The notes: generated by a model not told the origin, from the letters alone. Shown: positions 1-9,020, numbered from the stretch's first letter. The stretch is DNA of 64,000 bases from Verrucomicrobiaceae bacterium (GCA_016795485.1 JAEUHM010000021.1:1-64000); one strand, 5' to 3'. Made by a program: numbers and translations.

Positions 1-641
1 AAGGGTGGCCCGTTGTCACTGCGGATGATCTTGGGCAGGCCATGCCGCTCAAAGAGCCTCTCAAAGCAGGCTCGCACACTGGCTGTGTCGCCTCTGTCCA
101 GATGCCTCAGCTCCAAAATATAGCGGCTGTGTGCGTCTCGCACCGTCAGTGGATTGCTGCGTCCGCTGCCCTCTCTCCACCAGCCTTTGAAGTCTACCGT
201 CCACAGGTCGTTGGGCGCGCTGACTTGCACATCGCTGGTGATCCGACCGCTCGGCGTGGCAGCACGCAGCTTGCGCCGCTTCTCCACCAAACCGCAGCGC
301 TCTAGCACTCGCTTGATGCTGCTTTCGCTCGGTGCCTTGCCCCAACTGCGTTCGTAGATGGCCTGCACCTTGCGCGCACCCCAGTGACGATGGCTTTGTT
401 TGATCCGCACCAGGCGGCAGACGACCTCCTCACTCAAGGCCTCTGGACTACTCCTGGGCCGACGACTCTTTTCCTTGAGGCCTTCCGGCCCCCCGGTTTC
501 AAACCGCGCTTTCCATTTGTAGCCGGTTTTCGTGCTGATGCCGTATTCACGGCACAGCTCGCTGAAGTTTGCACTGCTCTTCGCTCGAAAGGCGAACTGC
601 ATTTTCTGATTCATGATGGGTTCGGTCTGTTGCCACGCCAT
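1..641 (-). CDS. IS481-like transposase, C-terminal part off the left edge
   Basis: A minus-strand frame opens at an ATG at 639-641 and stays open to the window edge (213 codons visible). The N-terminal part (about residues 15-65) reads as a helix-turn-helix with LCREYGISTKTGYKWKARF, followed by a second HTH-like segment with HWGARKVQAIY. The integrase core begins with NDLWTVDFKGWW, where the first catalytic Asp sits, and reaches IRSDNGPPF, the second Asp; the final Glu lies outside the window. This layout is typical of IS481-family DDE transposases, which cut and join the ends of their element; an IS3 OrfB-like enzyme is the alternative. The element's other end is not visible, so whether it is intact is unknown. 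Confidence 0.85.
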   Translation of the reverse strand, partial: MAWQQTEPIMNQKMQFAFRAKSSANFSELCREYGISTKTGYKWKARFETGGPEGLKEKSRRPRSSPEALSEEVVCRLVRIKQSHRHWGARKVQAIYERSWGKAPSESSIKRVLERCGLVEKRRKLRAATPSGRITSDVQVSAPNDLWTVDFKGWWREGSGRSNPLTVRDAHSRYILELRHLDRGDTASVRACFERLFERHGLPKIIRSDNGPP

Positions 642-674
642 GCTTGTAGCCTACCTGCCCACAGGACAGTCCGT

Positions 675-717
675 TACCTATGTCCTGAACCAATTGTACT
701 ACCCATGTCTTGAACCT
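675..717. repeat. Short direct repeats at the presumed IS end
   Basis: Two 18-bp copies, TACCTATGTCCTGAACCA (675-692) and TACCCATGTCTTGAACCT (700-717), differ at three positions. They lie just upstream of the transposase start. Repeated subterminal motifs of this kind are commonly transposase binding sites, so this probably marks the left end of the insertion sequence on the gene's 5' side. The exact boundary cannot be set because the other terminus is outside the window. Confidence 0.5.
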
Positions 718-739
718 GGACCCAGAAATCCAAAATCAT

Positions 740-771
740 AAAATTCTACTGCCCCCATTCTACTGCCTAAA
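740..771. repeat. Left copy of the ATTCTACTGCC repeat
   Basis: This 32-bp stretch holds two direct copies of ATTCTACTGCC (743-753 and 757-767). It is identical over its whole length to 1638-1669. In both places the last ATTCTACTGCC ends exactly 15 nucleotides before an ATG (783 and 1681). The duplicated leader suggests that the gene between the copies was inserted by a mechanism that copied the target leader, or that the copies recombined. Confidence 0.8.
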
Positions 772-782
772 ATCACCTCATT

Positions 783-1601
783 ATGCCCATCCACCACGCA
801 ATTAGCCTGCCAGCCATCACGGATGCCGAGTTTGCCCGAATCGACAAAGCGGTGATGGACCATGCCTACGACATTCAAAACCGCATGGGCCGGCTTTTCG
901 ACGAGCGCATCTATGAAAACGAACTCGCTGACCGGCTGCGAGCGGATGGTTTTGAGGTTCACACGCAGGTTCCGGTTCATGCGGTTCATAGCAGCTTCGC
1001 CAAGACCTATTATCTCGACCTGATCGTGAACGGCATGGTTTATGAGCTGAAAGTCGTCGAAAGCCTGCATCACTCGCACAAGGCCCAGGCGCTGCACTAC
1101 GCCATGCTTCAAGGCGTTCGGCTGGTAAAGCTGCTCAATTTCGGCGCGGGCAGCATTCAGGGCGATCTTCTCAAAAACCAGCTCGATGAGCCTGACCGAC
1201 ATCATCCGGTGCTGCGGAACAGCGGTTGGAGGCCCGTGAGTTCGTCATGTGAGCGGCTCATCGATCATCTGCGAGCACTGCTCAACGACTGGGGCACCCA
1301 TCTCAGCGGCTCGCTTTACAATGAAGCCCTCATTCATCACTTCGGCGGCGAGTCACAATGCTTGAAGCGCGTCGATGTCTGTTCCGCCAGCTCCGTCCTT
1401 GGCTCTCATCTCGTCCAGATGCACGCACCCGATGCCGCATTTCATCTCACGACTCTCAGCGATGGCCAGACATCGTATCAACGTCAGCTCCAGCATGTGT
1501 TTGAACGCATCCCGCTTCAGGCCATGCAGTGGATCAATCTCAATCACGCCCGTGTCGAGATCACGACACTCAGCATACCAGAAAAGCAGGCAGTAGAATG
1601 A
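783..1601 (+). CDS. GxxExxY family protein, long form
   Basis: A 272-residue protein. The N-terminal half carries the family signature GRLFDERIYENEL (about residues 37-49), then YLDLIVNGMVYELKVVE (about 78-94) with the Asp and Glu-x-Lys arrangement of a PD-(D/E)xK nuclease-like fold, and KLLNFG near 121. Family members are usually about 130 residues. The second half (about 150-272) is an extension that I do not recognise. The stop codon lies inside the inverted repeat that follows, so the last codons (KQAVE) are repeat-encoded. The gene sits alone between repeat copies, beside an insertion sequence. Biological role of the family is not established; nuclease activity is only suggested by the fold. 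Confidence 0.75.
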   Translation: MPIHHAISLPAITDAEFARIDKAVMDHAYDIQNRMGRLFDERIYENELADRLRADGFEVHTQVPVHAVHSSFAKTYYLDLIVNGMVYELKVVESLHHSHKAQALHYAMLQGVRLVKLLNFGAGSIQGDLLKNQLDEPDRHHPVLRNSGWRPVSSSCERLIDHLRALLNDWGTHLSGSLYNEALIHHFGGESQCLKRVDVCSASSVLGSHLVQMHAPDAAFHLTTLSDGQTSYQRQLQHVFERIPLQAMQWINLNHARVEITTLSIPEKQAVE

Positions 1602-1665
1602 CGGCAGTAGAATTTCAGAAACAAAAACTCAGATCAGAAAATTCTACTGCCCCCATTCTACTGCC
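1589..1665. repeat. Imperfect inverted repeat bounding the GxxExxY gene
   Basis: Positions 1589-1615 and 1639-1665 are inverted copies of 27 bp matching at 25 positions, separated by 23 bp. Each arm holds two copies of ATTCTACTGCC in its own orientation. As RNA this would form a long stem. The right arm together with 1638-1669 is also a direct copy of 740-771. The stem overlaps the end of the upstream gene and lies 15 nt before the ATG of the downstream gene, so it could act as a terminator-like or translation-modulating structure. Confidence 0.8.
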
Positions 1666-1680
1666 TAAATCATCCCACTT

Positions 1681-2955
1681 ATGAATCGCCGACACTTCCT
1701 CAAAGCCGGAACCACCTTGAGTGGTGCCCTCGCACTGCCACATTCGCTTTTCGCGGAGTCGGAATCCAAACTGATCCGCGGCAAAGCAGAGCACGTCATC
1801 TCCATCTGGCTCGGCGGCGGCATGGGGCAGACGGATACCTTTGACCCCAAGCGCCTCGGCGACCCGAAGACGAACAAACCCGGCTCCTACTACCCATCCA
1901 TCGACACGGCGGTGCCTGGCGTGCGTGTTTGCGAGCATTTGTCCAAGCTGGCCCCGCTCATGGATCGCGTGACCGCGGTGCGCACCGTGAATCACGACGT
2001 GATCGACGAGCATGCCGCCGCCACCAACCGCATGCACACCGGGCGTGCCATCAGTGGCACGATCGGCTATCCTTCCATCGGCTCCATCATCGCCCACGAG
2101 CGCGGAGCGGCGGCGGAAGATGCTCCGCCGTATGTCCTGATCGGCTATCCGAATGTCACACGCGGCCCCGGATTCCTCGGTGCTAAGTCCAGCTACCTTT
2201 ACCTGACCGACACCGCTCGCGGACCCGCAGGACTTTCGCTGCCTCCGGGCATCACGATGAAGCGTCAGGCACGTCGTGAGCGCTATCTCACCGCTCTGCA
2301 AGCCAGTGCCGACCCGACCAGCGACCGGCAATTGCAAAGCTACGACGCCGCCATCGCGCAGAGTTTGAAACTCAGCGGACCTGCCTTCAATCGCGCCTTC
2401 CAGCTCGACTCCGAGCCAGCGGCCCTGCGCAATGAATACGGCGGCGAGTTCGGGCAGCGCTGCCTGCTCAGTCGCCGACTAGTCGAACGCGGCGTGCGCT
2501 TCATCGAGGTCTCGCACAATCTGAATTTCATCAACGGCGCCGGTTGGGATGCTCACAAGGAAGGCATCCTCCAGCAGCATGTGTTGATTCAGGAACTCGA
2601 CACAGCCATGGCCGCTCTGATCCGCGATTTAGAGGCCAAGAAGCTGCTCGATAACACGCTCATCATGGTCACCACCGAGTTTGGCAGGCCGCCGGAGTTC
2701 GACAGCGGCGGCGGACGCGGCCATCAGGGCAGCTCCTTCACCTGCGTGCTCGCCGGCGGAGGCCTGAAGCACCGCGGTGCCTGGGGCGAGACGGATGAAC
2801 TCTCAAAAAAGATCGTCTCCCATCCCGTCAGCGTGCCCGACTTCTTCGCCACCGTCTGCGCCGCCGTCGGTGTGGACTACCGCAAGAACCTCTACGACGG
2901 CGACCGCCCCGTGCCGATCACGGATCAAGGAAGCCCCATCGCGGCGCTCTTCTGA
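1681..2955 (+). CDS. DUF1501 family protein with Tat-type signal
   Basis: A 424-residue protein. It starts [20 protein letters not shown], a twin-arginine export signal followed by a hydrophobic stretch ending near the Ala of LFAES. The body has the family features [17 protein letters not shown] near residue 40, [18 protein letters not shown] near 100 and [18 protein letters not shown] near 330. DUF1501 proteins belong to the alkaline phosphatase/sulfatase-like superfamily, are exported folded, and in Planctomycetes and Verrucomicrobia usually neighbour a DUF1549/DUF1553 cytochrome gene. Here that partner is missing and the 5' neighbour is the repeat-bounded GxxExxY gene. The substrate is unknown. 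Confidence 0.9.
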   Translation: MNRRHFLKAGTTLSGALALPHSLFAESESKLIRGKAEHVISIWLGGGMGQTDTFDPKRLGDPKTNKPGSYYPSIDTAVPGVRVCEHLSKLAPLMDRVTAVRTVNHDVIDEHAAATNRMHTGRAISGTIGYPSIGSIIAHERGAAAEDAPPYVLIGYPNVTRGPGFLGAKSSYLYLTDTARGPAGLSLPPGITMKRQARRERYLTALQASADPTSDRQLQSYDAAIAQSLKLSGPAFNRAFQLDSEPAALRNEYGGEFGQRCLLSRRLVERGVRFIEVSHNLNFINGAGWDAHKEGILQQHVLIQELDTAMAALIRDLEAKKLLDNTLIMVTTEFGRPPEFDSGGGRGHQGSSFTCVLAGGGLKHRGAWGETDELSKKIVSHPVSVPDFFATVCAAVGVDYRKNLYDGDRPVPITDQGSPIAALF

Positions 2956-3002
2956 AGCGAAAGCGCGGCGGGCGTAGTTGAAGGGATTCCGGCTTAAAAT
3001 AA

Positions 3003-3015
3003 GGCGGGACCCGCC
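3003..3015 (-). terminator. Likely terminator of the kelch/sialidase pair
   Basis: The sequence GGCGGGACCCGCC forms a compact GC-rich hairpin (5-bp stem, 3-nt loop). It lies 5 nt after the minus-strand stop at 3021 and is followed on that strand by TTATTTTAA. This is the layout of an intrinsic terminator for the minus-strand pair. The stem is short, so efficiency is uncertain. Confidence 0.5.
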
Positions 3016-3020
3016 GAATG

Positions 3021-4184
3021 TCACGGTGTGGCACGCGGCCTGATCTTGCCGATGAGGAAATGATTGAAGTGACTGCCACCGCCGCCTTCGCCACCAGCGA
3101 CGTAGATCGTGTCGCCGATGAGGCAGACGCCGGGATCATTGAAGAAGCCGCCGGGCTGCAGCGGGCTGGTGCAGCGCAGCCAGCGATCCTCCTGCGTGTC
3201 ATAGACGAAGGCCACGTCATTCCATCGCAATCCGGCACCGCCGACGGCGATGACATAGCGATCCTGAAACGCAACCGCCTCCCAGCCGGAGATGGGCATC
3301 GGAAAATCAGCGAGACGTTTCCATTCATCGGTGGTGGGATCGTAGCGCAAGCATTCGCCGAGGCGCTCGCGACCTTTGGGCGTCCAAGTCACCCCGCCGA
3401 GCATGTAAAACTGGTCCTTCACCACTGCTGAGGCACACCAGCCACGCGGCATGCCAGGAATGGCGCGACGTTGCCGCCAGCCTTCGCCGGGCCGACTGAG
3501 ATCGAGCACATCGACGACACCACGAATGGTCTTGGCGCTGTAGCCTTTCTCCGCGAGGTCATACTCGTTTCCACCCGCGACAATGAGATGATGTCCCGCC
3601 TTGTCGGTCGCCATGTGCGAGCGCGGCACGTTCAGCGGACTCACCGTCTCCCACTGGAGCGGTGATTTCGTCACATCCAGCCGAAACACCTCGGCGGCGG
3701 GTTTTCCCGGCTTGCCCTGCGTGAAACCGCCGAGCACATACACCGCGTCGTCGGTCGCGATGGCTCGCGTGTATTCGCGTCGCGCAGGAAGATCGGGCAA
3801 TTGCGTCCAGGTCTCCGTCGCCGGATCAAACACATGCGCCCAGCGAGACGTGCGATGCGCGACATCATCCGTGCCGTCACCCGCAGGAATGAATCCACCG
3901 GCGAGATAGATCTTCCCACGAACAACGACCATGCCCGCGCCGCTGATGCCGCCATGAGGTCCATCGGCGATGAACGGCAGTGCTTTCACCTTCCAGATGA
4001 TCTCACCAAACACCGGCAGCGCTTGCAAGGCCTCCGGCATCTCTCGTGACAGCACACGATCAATGCCCGAGACCTGCGCGGCTCGCTCTTTGGCCTTCAT
4101 GCGCTGGGCTGCAACATCAACGGACTGGCCCGAAGCGGTCAATGTGAGGGCGAAGAAGAGAAGGGGGTGAGTGCAGCGCGACAT
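3021..4184 (-). CDS. Secreted kelch-repeat protein, NanM-like
   Basis: A 387-residue protein from the ATG at 4184, one nucleotide after the stop of the upstream gene. A longer reading would need a TTG at 4199. The start gives a signal peptide, MSRCTHPLLFFALTLTASG. Kelch blades are visible as GKIYLAGGFIP, AVYVLGGFTQGK, HLIVAGGNEYD, FYMLGGVTW, YVIAVGGAG and TIYVAGGEGGGG with the conserved Gly-Gly pairs and Trp-containing strands, so it is a six-bladed beta-propeller. Kelch proteins next to sialidases often act as N-acetylneuraminate mutarotases (NanM). The tight coupling to the sialidase-like gene supports that reading but does not prove it. Confidence 0.75.
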   Translation of the reverse strand: MSRCTHPLLFFALTLTASGQSVDVAAQRMKAKERAAQVSGIDRVLSREMPEALQALPVFGEIIWKVKALPFIADGPHGGISGAGMVVVRGKIYLAGGFIPAGDGTDDVAHRTSRWAHVFDPATETWTQLPDLPARREYTRAIATDDAVYVLGGFTQGKPGKPAAEVFRLDVTKSPLQWETVSPLNVPRSHMATDKAGHHLIVAGGNEYDLAEKGYSAKTIRGVVDVLDLSRPGEGWRQRRAIPGMPRGWCASAVVKDQFYMLGGVTWTPKGRERLGECLRYDPTTDEWKRLADFPMPISGWEAVAFQDRYVIAVGGAGLRWNDVAFVYDTQEDRWLRCTSPLQPGGFFNDPGVCLIGDTIYVAGGEGGGGSHFNHFLIGKIRPRATP

Positions 4185-4185
4185 A

Positions 4186-5382
4186 TCAAAAAGCACCAAC
4201 GGGCTTTTCGGGCATTTTTACCGCATCGACATCACTGAGCTTCACTATGAGCAGTTCGACGGTTTGCTTGCCACCTGCAAAAGCGATGAACAAGCTGTCG
4301 CCGTGTTCGATGACATGCGGATAGTCGATGTGACGGCCGCCGACGAGGTAGAGCATTTGGGTGAAGACGAGGCCGTCCTCGCTGATCGAGAGGGTGAGCG
4401 GATCGCGCTTCTTCGGGTTGGGATTCGAAACGAGCACGTAGCGACCATCGCGAAGTCGCAGGCCGCTGATTTTTGAGGTGGCATCGGGGAAGTTGGTCTT
4501 CACGGGCGTGCTCCAGGTGCGGCCGTCGTCGGTGGAGAAAGCACGAAACAGGAAGCCGCTGCGGCGGTTGTCGCGGAAGACGGCGGCGAGGGTATTGTCG
4601 GGCAAAATCCACCAATCGGGCTCTTCGGCCTTCAATTCCGCGGCGCTGCCGAGCACGGGGTAGGATTGCCAGTCGCTGAGTGACTTCACACCACCGACGA
4701 GGAAGTGCACGCCGCTCGTTTTGTAGTCGTGCATGCGGCGTGACATCATCCAGTCGCCCGTGCGCAGTTTCATCGGCGGGAAGTTGTTGATGGTGTCGTC
4801 AAACACGATGCCCGCATCTTGCCATGAACCATCGTTTTGAAGGCGAAAGGCATGCAATTCGAGGCTGGGGCCGAAAAAGCCCGCCGCTTCATCGAGCGAG
4901 GCGAGTGCGAGCAATTCACCGTAGCGCTTCCAAAAGCCGCGTGAGATCCAGCGCATGCCTTTGTCCGTGCGGGTGCCGTAGTGTGGTGAATCGGGGCCAG
5001 AGTTCGGCGGAATGGGCGTCAGATACTGCGACGCGCTCCATTTGAGGCCATCAGCACTCGTGGCAAACTTCACCCGCTGGCCGACGCGATCCTCGATGCC
5101 CGGCCCATCGCTCCACATGGCCCAAAACTGGCCGTCGTGATGCACGAGGTAGTTGTGCTGGTTCACGCCGCCGCTCTTTTTGTCGAGCTTGGTCGGATCA
5201 CCACCTTTTGCACGCACATCGCTGATGATGACATGCTCGCTGCGCACTTTTGGCAAAGCGGCGAAGTCGAGTTGGAGAGGATTTTCGGGCAGCCAGGGCC
5301 CGGAGACCATTATTGGGGAAGAGTCAGTGGCGAAAGCGACTACACCAAAACACGCAGCGACACAGAGTGGCGATTTGAACAT
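4186..5382 (-). CDS. Sialidase-like BNR-repeat protein
   Basis: A 398-residue exported protein with signal peptide MFKSPLCVAACFGVVAFAT. It shows Asp-box (BNR) motifs: FSTDDGRTWSTP is canonical, while FATSADGLKWS and LSISEDGLVFTQ are degenerate. These mark the six-bladed sialidase/glycoside-hydrolase propeller fold. Members cleave terminal sialic acids or act on other glycans; the three catalytic arginines cannot be assigned by eye. It is the first gene of a two-gene unit with the kelch gene, one nucleotide apart. A general BNR-propeller glycosidase, not necessarily a true sialidase, is the alternative. Confidence 0.7.
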   Translation of the reverse strand: MFKSPLCVAACFGVVAFATDSSPIMVSGPWLPENPLQLDFAALPKVRSEHVIISDVRAKGGDPTKLDKKSGGVNQHNYLVHHDGQFWAMWSDGPGIEDRVGQRVKFATSADGLKWSASQYLTPIPPNSGPDSPHYGTRTDKGMRWISRGFWKRYGELLALASLDEAAGFFGPSLELHAFRLQNDGSWQDAGIVFDDTINNFPPMKLRTGDWMMSRRMHDYKTSGVHFLVGGVKSLSDWQSYPVLGSAAELKAEEPDWWILPDNTLAAVFRDNRRSGFLFRAFSTDDGRTWSTPVKTNFPDATSKISGLRLRDGRYVLVSNPNPKKRDPLTLSISEDGLVFTQMLYLVGGRHIDYPHVIEHGDSLFIAFAGGKQTVELLIVKLSDVDAVKMPEKPVGAF

Positions 5383-5416
5383 GCCATGTTAACGAGGTCA
5401 GTAGGAACAATCCATC

Positions 5417-7189
5417 TCAGCGCAAACTGGACTCAAGGAGCTTCAGTTCTTCTGGCAAAAGAAGGCCCCTTTTGTCACCTACCAAGCGTCCATTCTCGAA
5501 ACTACCGATTATGGTCTCGGCAAGTCGATACGCTTTGTCGGACTGGCCTGCATCTGCCAGATAACCTGCCAAAACAGCACGCATACCCGGAGCAAGAGCC
5601 TGAGGATCAGCGATCTCGGTAAGGTGATGCTTCCATTCATCGCTCTGACCAAAGCGCTTACTCGTCATAGCTTGCATTAACGGCAACGTGCGGCTCAATA
5701 ACTTCGACTCGGGTCGCTCGGCTTCCAAATCAGCCATGGCCATCTCCATCTCAACGCCACTGATGAGTCTTGTGTAGTTGAGTTCATCTACATAAGGCTG
5801 AAATCCCGGACGAGCCAAAATGAGTTCCTTTAATGTCTCAACGGTACCGAGCGCATCCCGATCTCGGCGAAACAGAGTGAGCAGACGCTCCAATAAAGGA
5901 ACGCGCTTCTCTGGCTGAGCCTTCAGGACCCGCCGATACGCTTCCTTGGCTACAGAAGTGAGGCCGAGCGATTCAGCCGTTTCTGCAGCACGAGTCAAAA
6001 GCATCACATCTTTTTGTCCCGCCGCCCCGATCGAATCACGCAAAAACTGAGCGGCGCGGTCTGACTGACTCGAATCGAGCCTGCCGTGACTTTGCCCCAA
6101 GACCAAGCTGCGAGTTGCTTCCGAGATTGGAAGTCGTTGGCGATTCATCAGATCAATCAAAGTCTTCCACTCGCCACCCGCTGACAGGGCATCAATGTAG
6201 ATTAACATAGATTTGCCATCCTTCATTACCTGGTCCAGCGGCATTAGTCGAAGGATGTCCTCATGATGGCCCACCGCGACCAGCCAACGAAAAAAAGCAG
6301 TGAGGTCATCTACCGAACGTCCCTTCTGACGCTTCAGTTCGGTTTCGACTAGGCGATCTGTGTCCAATGGGCGCAATTTGTGATGAGCCAGTAGCACGGA
6401 GTAAACATGTTCATCTTTTGCCTGTGGATGTGTAGAAGCAAGCTGGAGCAACTCAGGAACATCTCCAGCAGACAATGCACGACTGCTCGACAAGTAGCTG
6501 ATAGCCGCGAGCCCAGTCTTATCGTGTCGCTCAGCCAACGACCAAATCGTCTCAAGGGGAGGTGAACGCTGGGCCACCAAAAAGCTCTCGCTGTCTTGGA
6601 GTATGGCGAGTCGAAGTTGGCAATCGGGATTGTCAGGATCTGCCTGTAGGGCTTGCTTTAGCAGTTGTTTGGCAGACTCATTGTCACCCATAAAACTGGC
6701 GATGGCAGAGCGAGCCTCGAGAATGCGCCTTGTCTTGTGCAGTGGTTCCGGCAATGTAGCGATAGCCTTCTGCGCGCCAAGGAGGTCGCCCGCTTTTGCC
6801 AAGTACTCCGCCAAATTGATACGATCCTCATCCGTAGCTTGATCCTTGGCGACGATTCGCTTCACAAGGCTTGCTGCGGTTGTGTAGTCACCTGCGACTT
6901 CTCCAAGAAGGCGGGCTAGGGCACGTAGGACCGGAGAACTGTCGGGGAACTGCCGGAACACTTCGCCACCAAGGTTCATCGCTTTCTCGCGATCACCCTG
7001 ATCGATTTGCTCCACTAGCTTTTGGGCGGCTGATTCGGCGCGCCAATCGTTGAACGCATGATAAAGAGGACGGGCATTGAAACCGACTACCAGAGCCAAT
7101 GTAAAAAATACGAGAGCGTAAATGCTCCACTTTGGGAGGCTAACTTTTTCTTTTCTCGGTGCCGGATCTGGTGGGTCTGCGATTGTCAT
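5417..7189 (-). CDS. Membrane-anchored TPR-like protein
   Basis: A 590-residue protein. Residues 1-20 are charged and Pro-rich, followed by one membrane helix, IYALVFFTLALVVGF (about 23-40). The rest is all-helical, with degenerate tetratricopeptide-like repeats, for example AESAAQKLVEQIDQGDREKAMNLGGEVFRQFP and LEARSAIASFMGDNESAKQLLKQALQADPDNPDCQLRLA. TPR arrays are protein-protein scaffolds. The gene starts 4 nt after the stop of the double FGE-fold gene, so the two are almost certainly co-transcribed. Function is unknown; a scaffold for assembling or modifying exported proteins would fit the neighbour. Confidence 0.7.
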   Translation of the reverse strand: MTIADPPDPAPRKEKVSLPKWSIYALVFFTLALVVGFNARPLYHAFNDWRAESAAQKLVEQIDQGDREKAMNLGGEVFRQFPDSSPVLRALARLLGEVAGDYTTAASLVKRIVAKDQATDEDRINLAEYLAKAGDLLGAQKAIATLPEPLHKTRRILEARSAIASFMGDNESAKQLLKQALQADPDNPDCQLRLAILQDSESFLVAQRSPPLETIWSLAERHDKTGLAAISYLSSSRALSAGDVPELLQLASTHPQAKDEHVYSVLLAHHKLRPLDTDRLVETELKRQKGRSVDDLTAFFRWLVAVGHHEDILRLMPLDQVMKDGKSMLIYIDALSAGGEWKTLIDLMNRQRLPISEATRSLVLGQSHGRLDSSQSDRAAQFLRDSIGAAGQKDVMLLTRAAETAESLGLTSVAKEAYRRVLKAQPEKRVPLLERLLTLFRRDRDALGTVETLKELILARPGFQPYVDELNYTRLISGVEMEMAMADLEAERPESKLLSRTLPLMQAMTSKRFGQSDEWKHHLTEIADPQALAPGMRAVLAGYLADAGQSDKAYRLAETIIGSFENGRLVGDKRGLLLPEELKLLESSLR

Positions 7190-7193
7190 TCAA

Positions 7194-8843
7194 TTAAGAT
7201 CCGAGGTCCAAGACACACCGAAAACCTATATCAAATCGGCCAGTATCCTTTGGCCGATGAATACGGTAGGAAGTGAGCATACTGCGCTCATCTGAAGTGA
7301 GCCAGGAAGGCCCTCTGGCGACCGCCTCGCCTTCCGCCGAAGTCCATGAATCCTGGCACCATTCTGAAACATTGCCGCCCAGATCATAAAGAGCACCCGC
7401 ATCTGGAGTGAATGAACCTACCGGTGCGACATACGCAAAGCGATCCTGGTAGCCAGGCATCTTCGGATGATCCAAATTGGCGGAATGAGGCTCTGGGGGA
7501 TAGGTTTTGCCAATGTAATGACTGGTGTTGGCCAAGTGACGTTCGTCCGGGGTGCTGCCCTGCTCGGACGACAGCCCTGCCGCCTTGCTCCACTCCTCGT
7601 CGGTGGGTAATCGGTATCGTGCGGAAGCGGGGATAAGGTTTTTGGAGCGCTCGAACGTTGTTAGCCAATCACAGAATGCCACCGCTTCATTCCAGGTGAG
7701 ATTCACAGCAGCTTGGTTGGGATCCGTGCTAAATGTTGGCTGTTGGGATATCGACTTTTTGGCCGTATTCGCCCAAGCGGTCACTGATTTGATTGTGGTC
7801 TCGGTCTCGGCGATTAGGACAGGGGCACTCCCAACAGGAAACTTCATACCAAGGGAATTGGTGTATGGGCTACCGCTGACGAATGCTTTGGTGCTTGAGG
7901 TATCGATAGAGTTGGCCATGGCCCGTGCGGCAGAGCCCTCCTTCTCCATAGCCGCTAGCGCTGCGTCTGCGGCCTCACGGCGTTTGCGCTTGGCCTCTTC
8001 AATTTCTTTCTCTTTCTTTGCCGCTTCCGCGGCAGCAACACGCCTCAACTCCATTTGCCGTGCACGATCTTCCATCACGCACCGGAAACCGAAAGTTGGT
8101 GCTCTCAAGTCTGCAGGGACGGCGTAAATGTAGCCAGAAGTTAGGCACTCCTGTTTGAAATAGGCCCAGGAACCACCGCGGAGGCTGCCCTCATTCCCTG
8201 CACGCAACTCCCGTTCCTGGGTCCACTCCCAGACGTTGCCAGCGAGATCATAGATTCCCTCAGGCGTGGGCATGAACTTGCCAACGGGACTGGTGAACGG
8301 GAAGTCATCATTGAAGCCGGGAATATCACGGGCAGAAAAGTTTCCAGCACCTTGAGGGGGCGGCCAATCCGCACCCCATGGGAAGAGGTCTACTTCATCT
8401 GGGTTGGCATTCCCTAAAGCGTTAGGCTTGCGTGCAGAAAGTAATCCGGCTGCGGCGCTCCACTCTTGACGTGTCGGGATGCGATAAGTTTGATCCGATG
8501 TGAGTTTTCCTGCTTTTCGCTCTTCGGCGGTGAGCCAAGCACAATAGGAAAGCGCATCTGCGAGATTGACGTTCACCACCGGATGATCAGGTGCCTGCTC
8601 GAAATGCAACTTCTCGACCTCACGCTTGTATGACGCAGCTTTCTCAAATGCCTCGAAGTCGGAGACGCGCGTTTCGAAGCGAGCCATCAAAATGTCCGTG
8701 CCTGGGACGATAACAAACTCCATGCCCTGGCTGCTCGTGTGCATGGTATTGCCGGGATCTACAGTTGTCTGTGACCAGGCTTGCATACTGCAACTGAGAA
8801 CCGCCAGAGTCAGATGCAGGCAAGATGGATAAGGAAATTTCAT
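7194..8843 (-). CDS. Secreted protein with two FGE/SUMF1-like domains
   Basis: A 549-residue protein with signal peptide ending near QAWSQ. Two formylglycine-generating-enzyme-sulfatase (SUMF1) domains are visible. The first runs from MEFVIVPGTDILMARFETRVSDFEAF to TFGFRCVMEDRA (about residues 40-255), with AGNVWEWTQE and SLRGGSWAYF. The second runs from NSLGMKF to IGFRCVLDLGS (about 325-549), with GGNVSEWCQDSW. A charged, Lys/Glu/Ala-rich coiled-coil linker joins them. Neither domain shows the RYRCAAR-type cysteine environment of active formylglycine-generating enzymes, so it is probably a binding or structural FGE-fold protein, not a sulfatase activator. It is coupled to the TPR gene. Confidence 0.75.
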   Translation of the reverse strand: MKFPYPSCLHLTLAVLSCSMQAWSQTTVDPGNTMHTSSQGMEFVIVPGTDILMARFETRVSDFEAFEKAASYKREVEKLHFEQAPDHPVVNVNLADALSYCAWLTAEERKAGKLTSDQTYRIPTRQEWSAAAGLLSARKPNALGNANPDEVDLFPWGADWPPPQGAGNFSARDIPGFNDDFPFTSPVGKFMPTPEGIYDLAGNVWEWTQERELRAGNEGSLRGGSWAYFKQECLTSGYIYAVPADLRAPTFGFRCVMEDRARQMELRRVAAAEAAKKEKEIEEAKRKRREAADAALAAMEKEGSAARAMANSIDTSSTKAFVSGSPYTNSLGMKFPVGSAPVLIAETETTIKSVTAWANTAKKSISQQPTFSTDPNQAAVNLTWNEAVAFCDWLTTFERSKNLIPASARYRLPTDEEWSKAAGLSSEQGSTPDERHLANTSHYIGKTYPPEPHSANLDHPKMPGYQDRFAYVAPVGSFTPDAGALYDLGGNVSEWCQDSWTSAEGEAVARGPSWLTSDERSMLTSYRIHRPKDTGRFDIGFRCVLDLGS

Positions 8844-9020
8844 TCAGTAAATGAGCGCCGAGTGTCCCGTTTTCGCCCAGAAAAGTCAATCAAGAGCACT
8901 GCTTCCACAAAAACCGACGTTCCATGCCGCAAAACATCGCGTTTACCGAAGAACTAACACGAATCGGCGAGCCACATGGTACCAAAACAGGATGCCCGAG
9001 GAAAACAAAGTCGCCAACGT

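Noticed and set aside
7194-8843. Formylglycine-generating enzyme that would activate the sulfatase at 50225
   Set aside because: Both domains lack the characteristic active-site cysteine segment, and the protein is exported and distant from the sulfatase.
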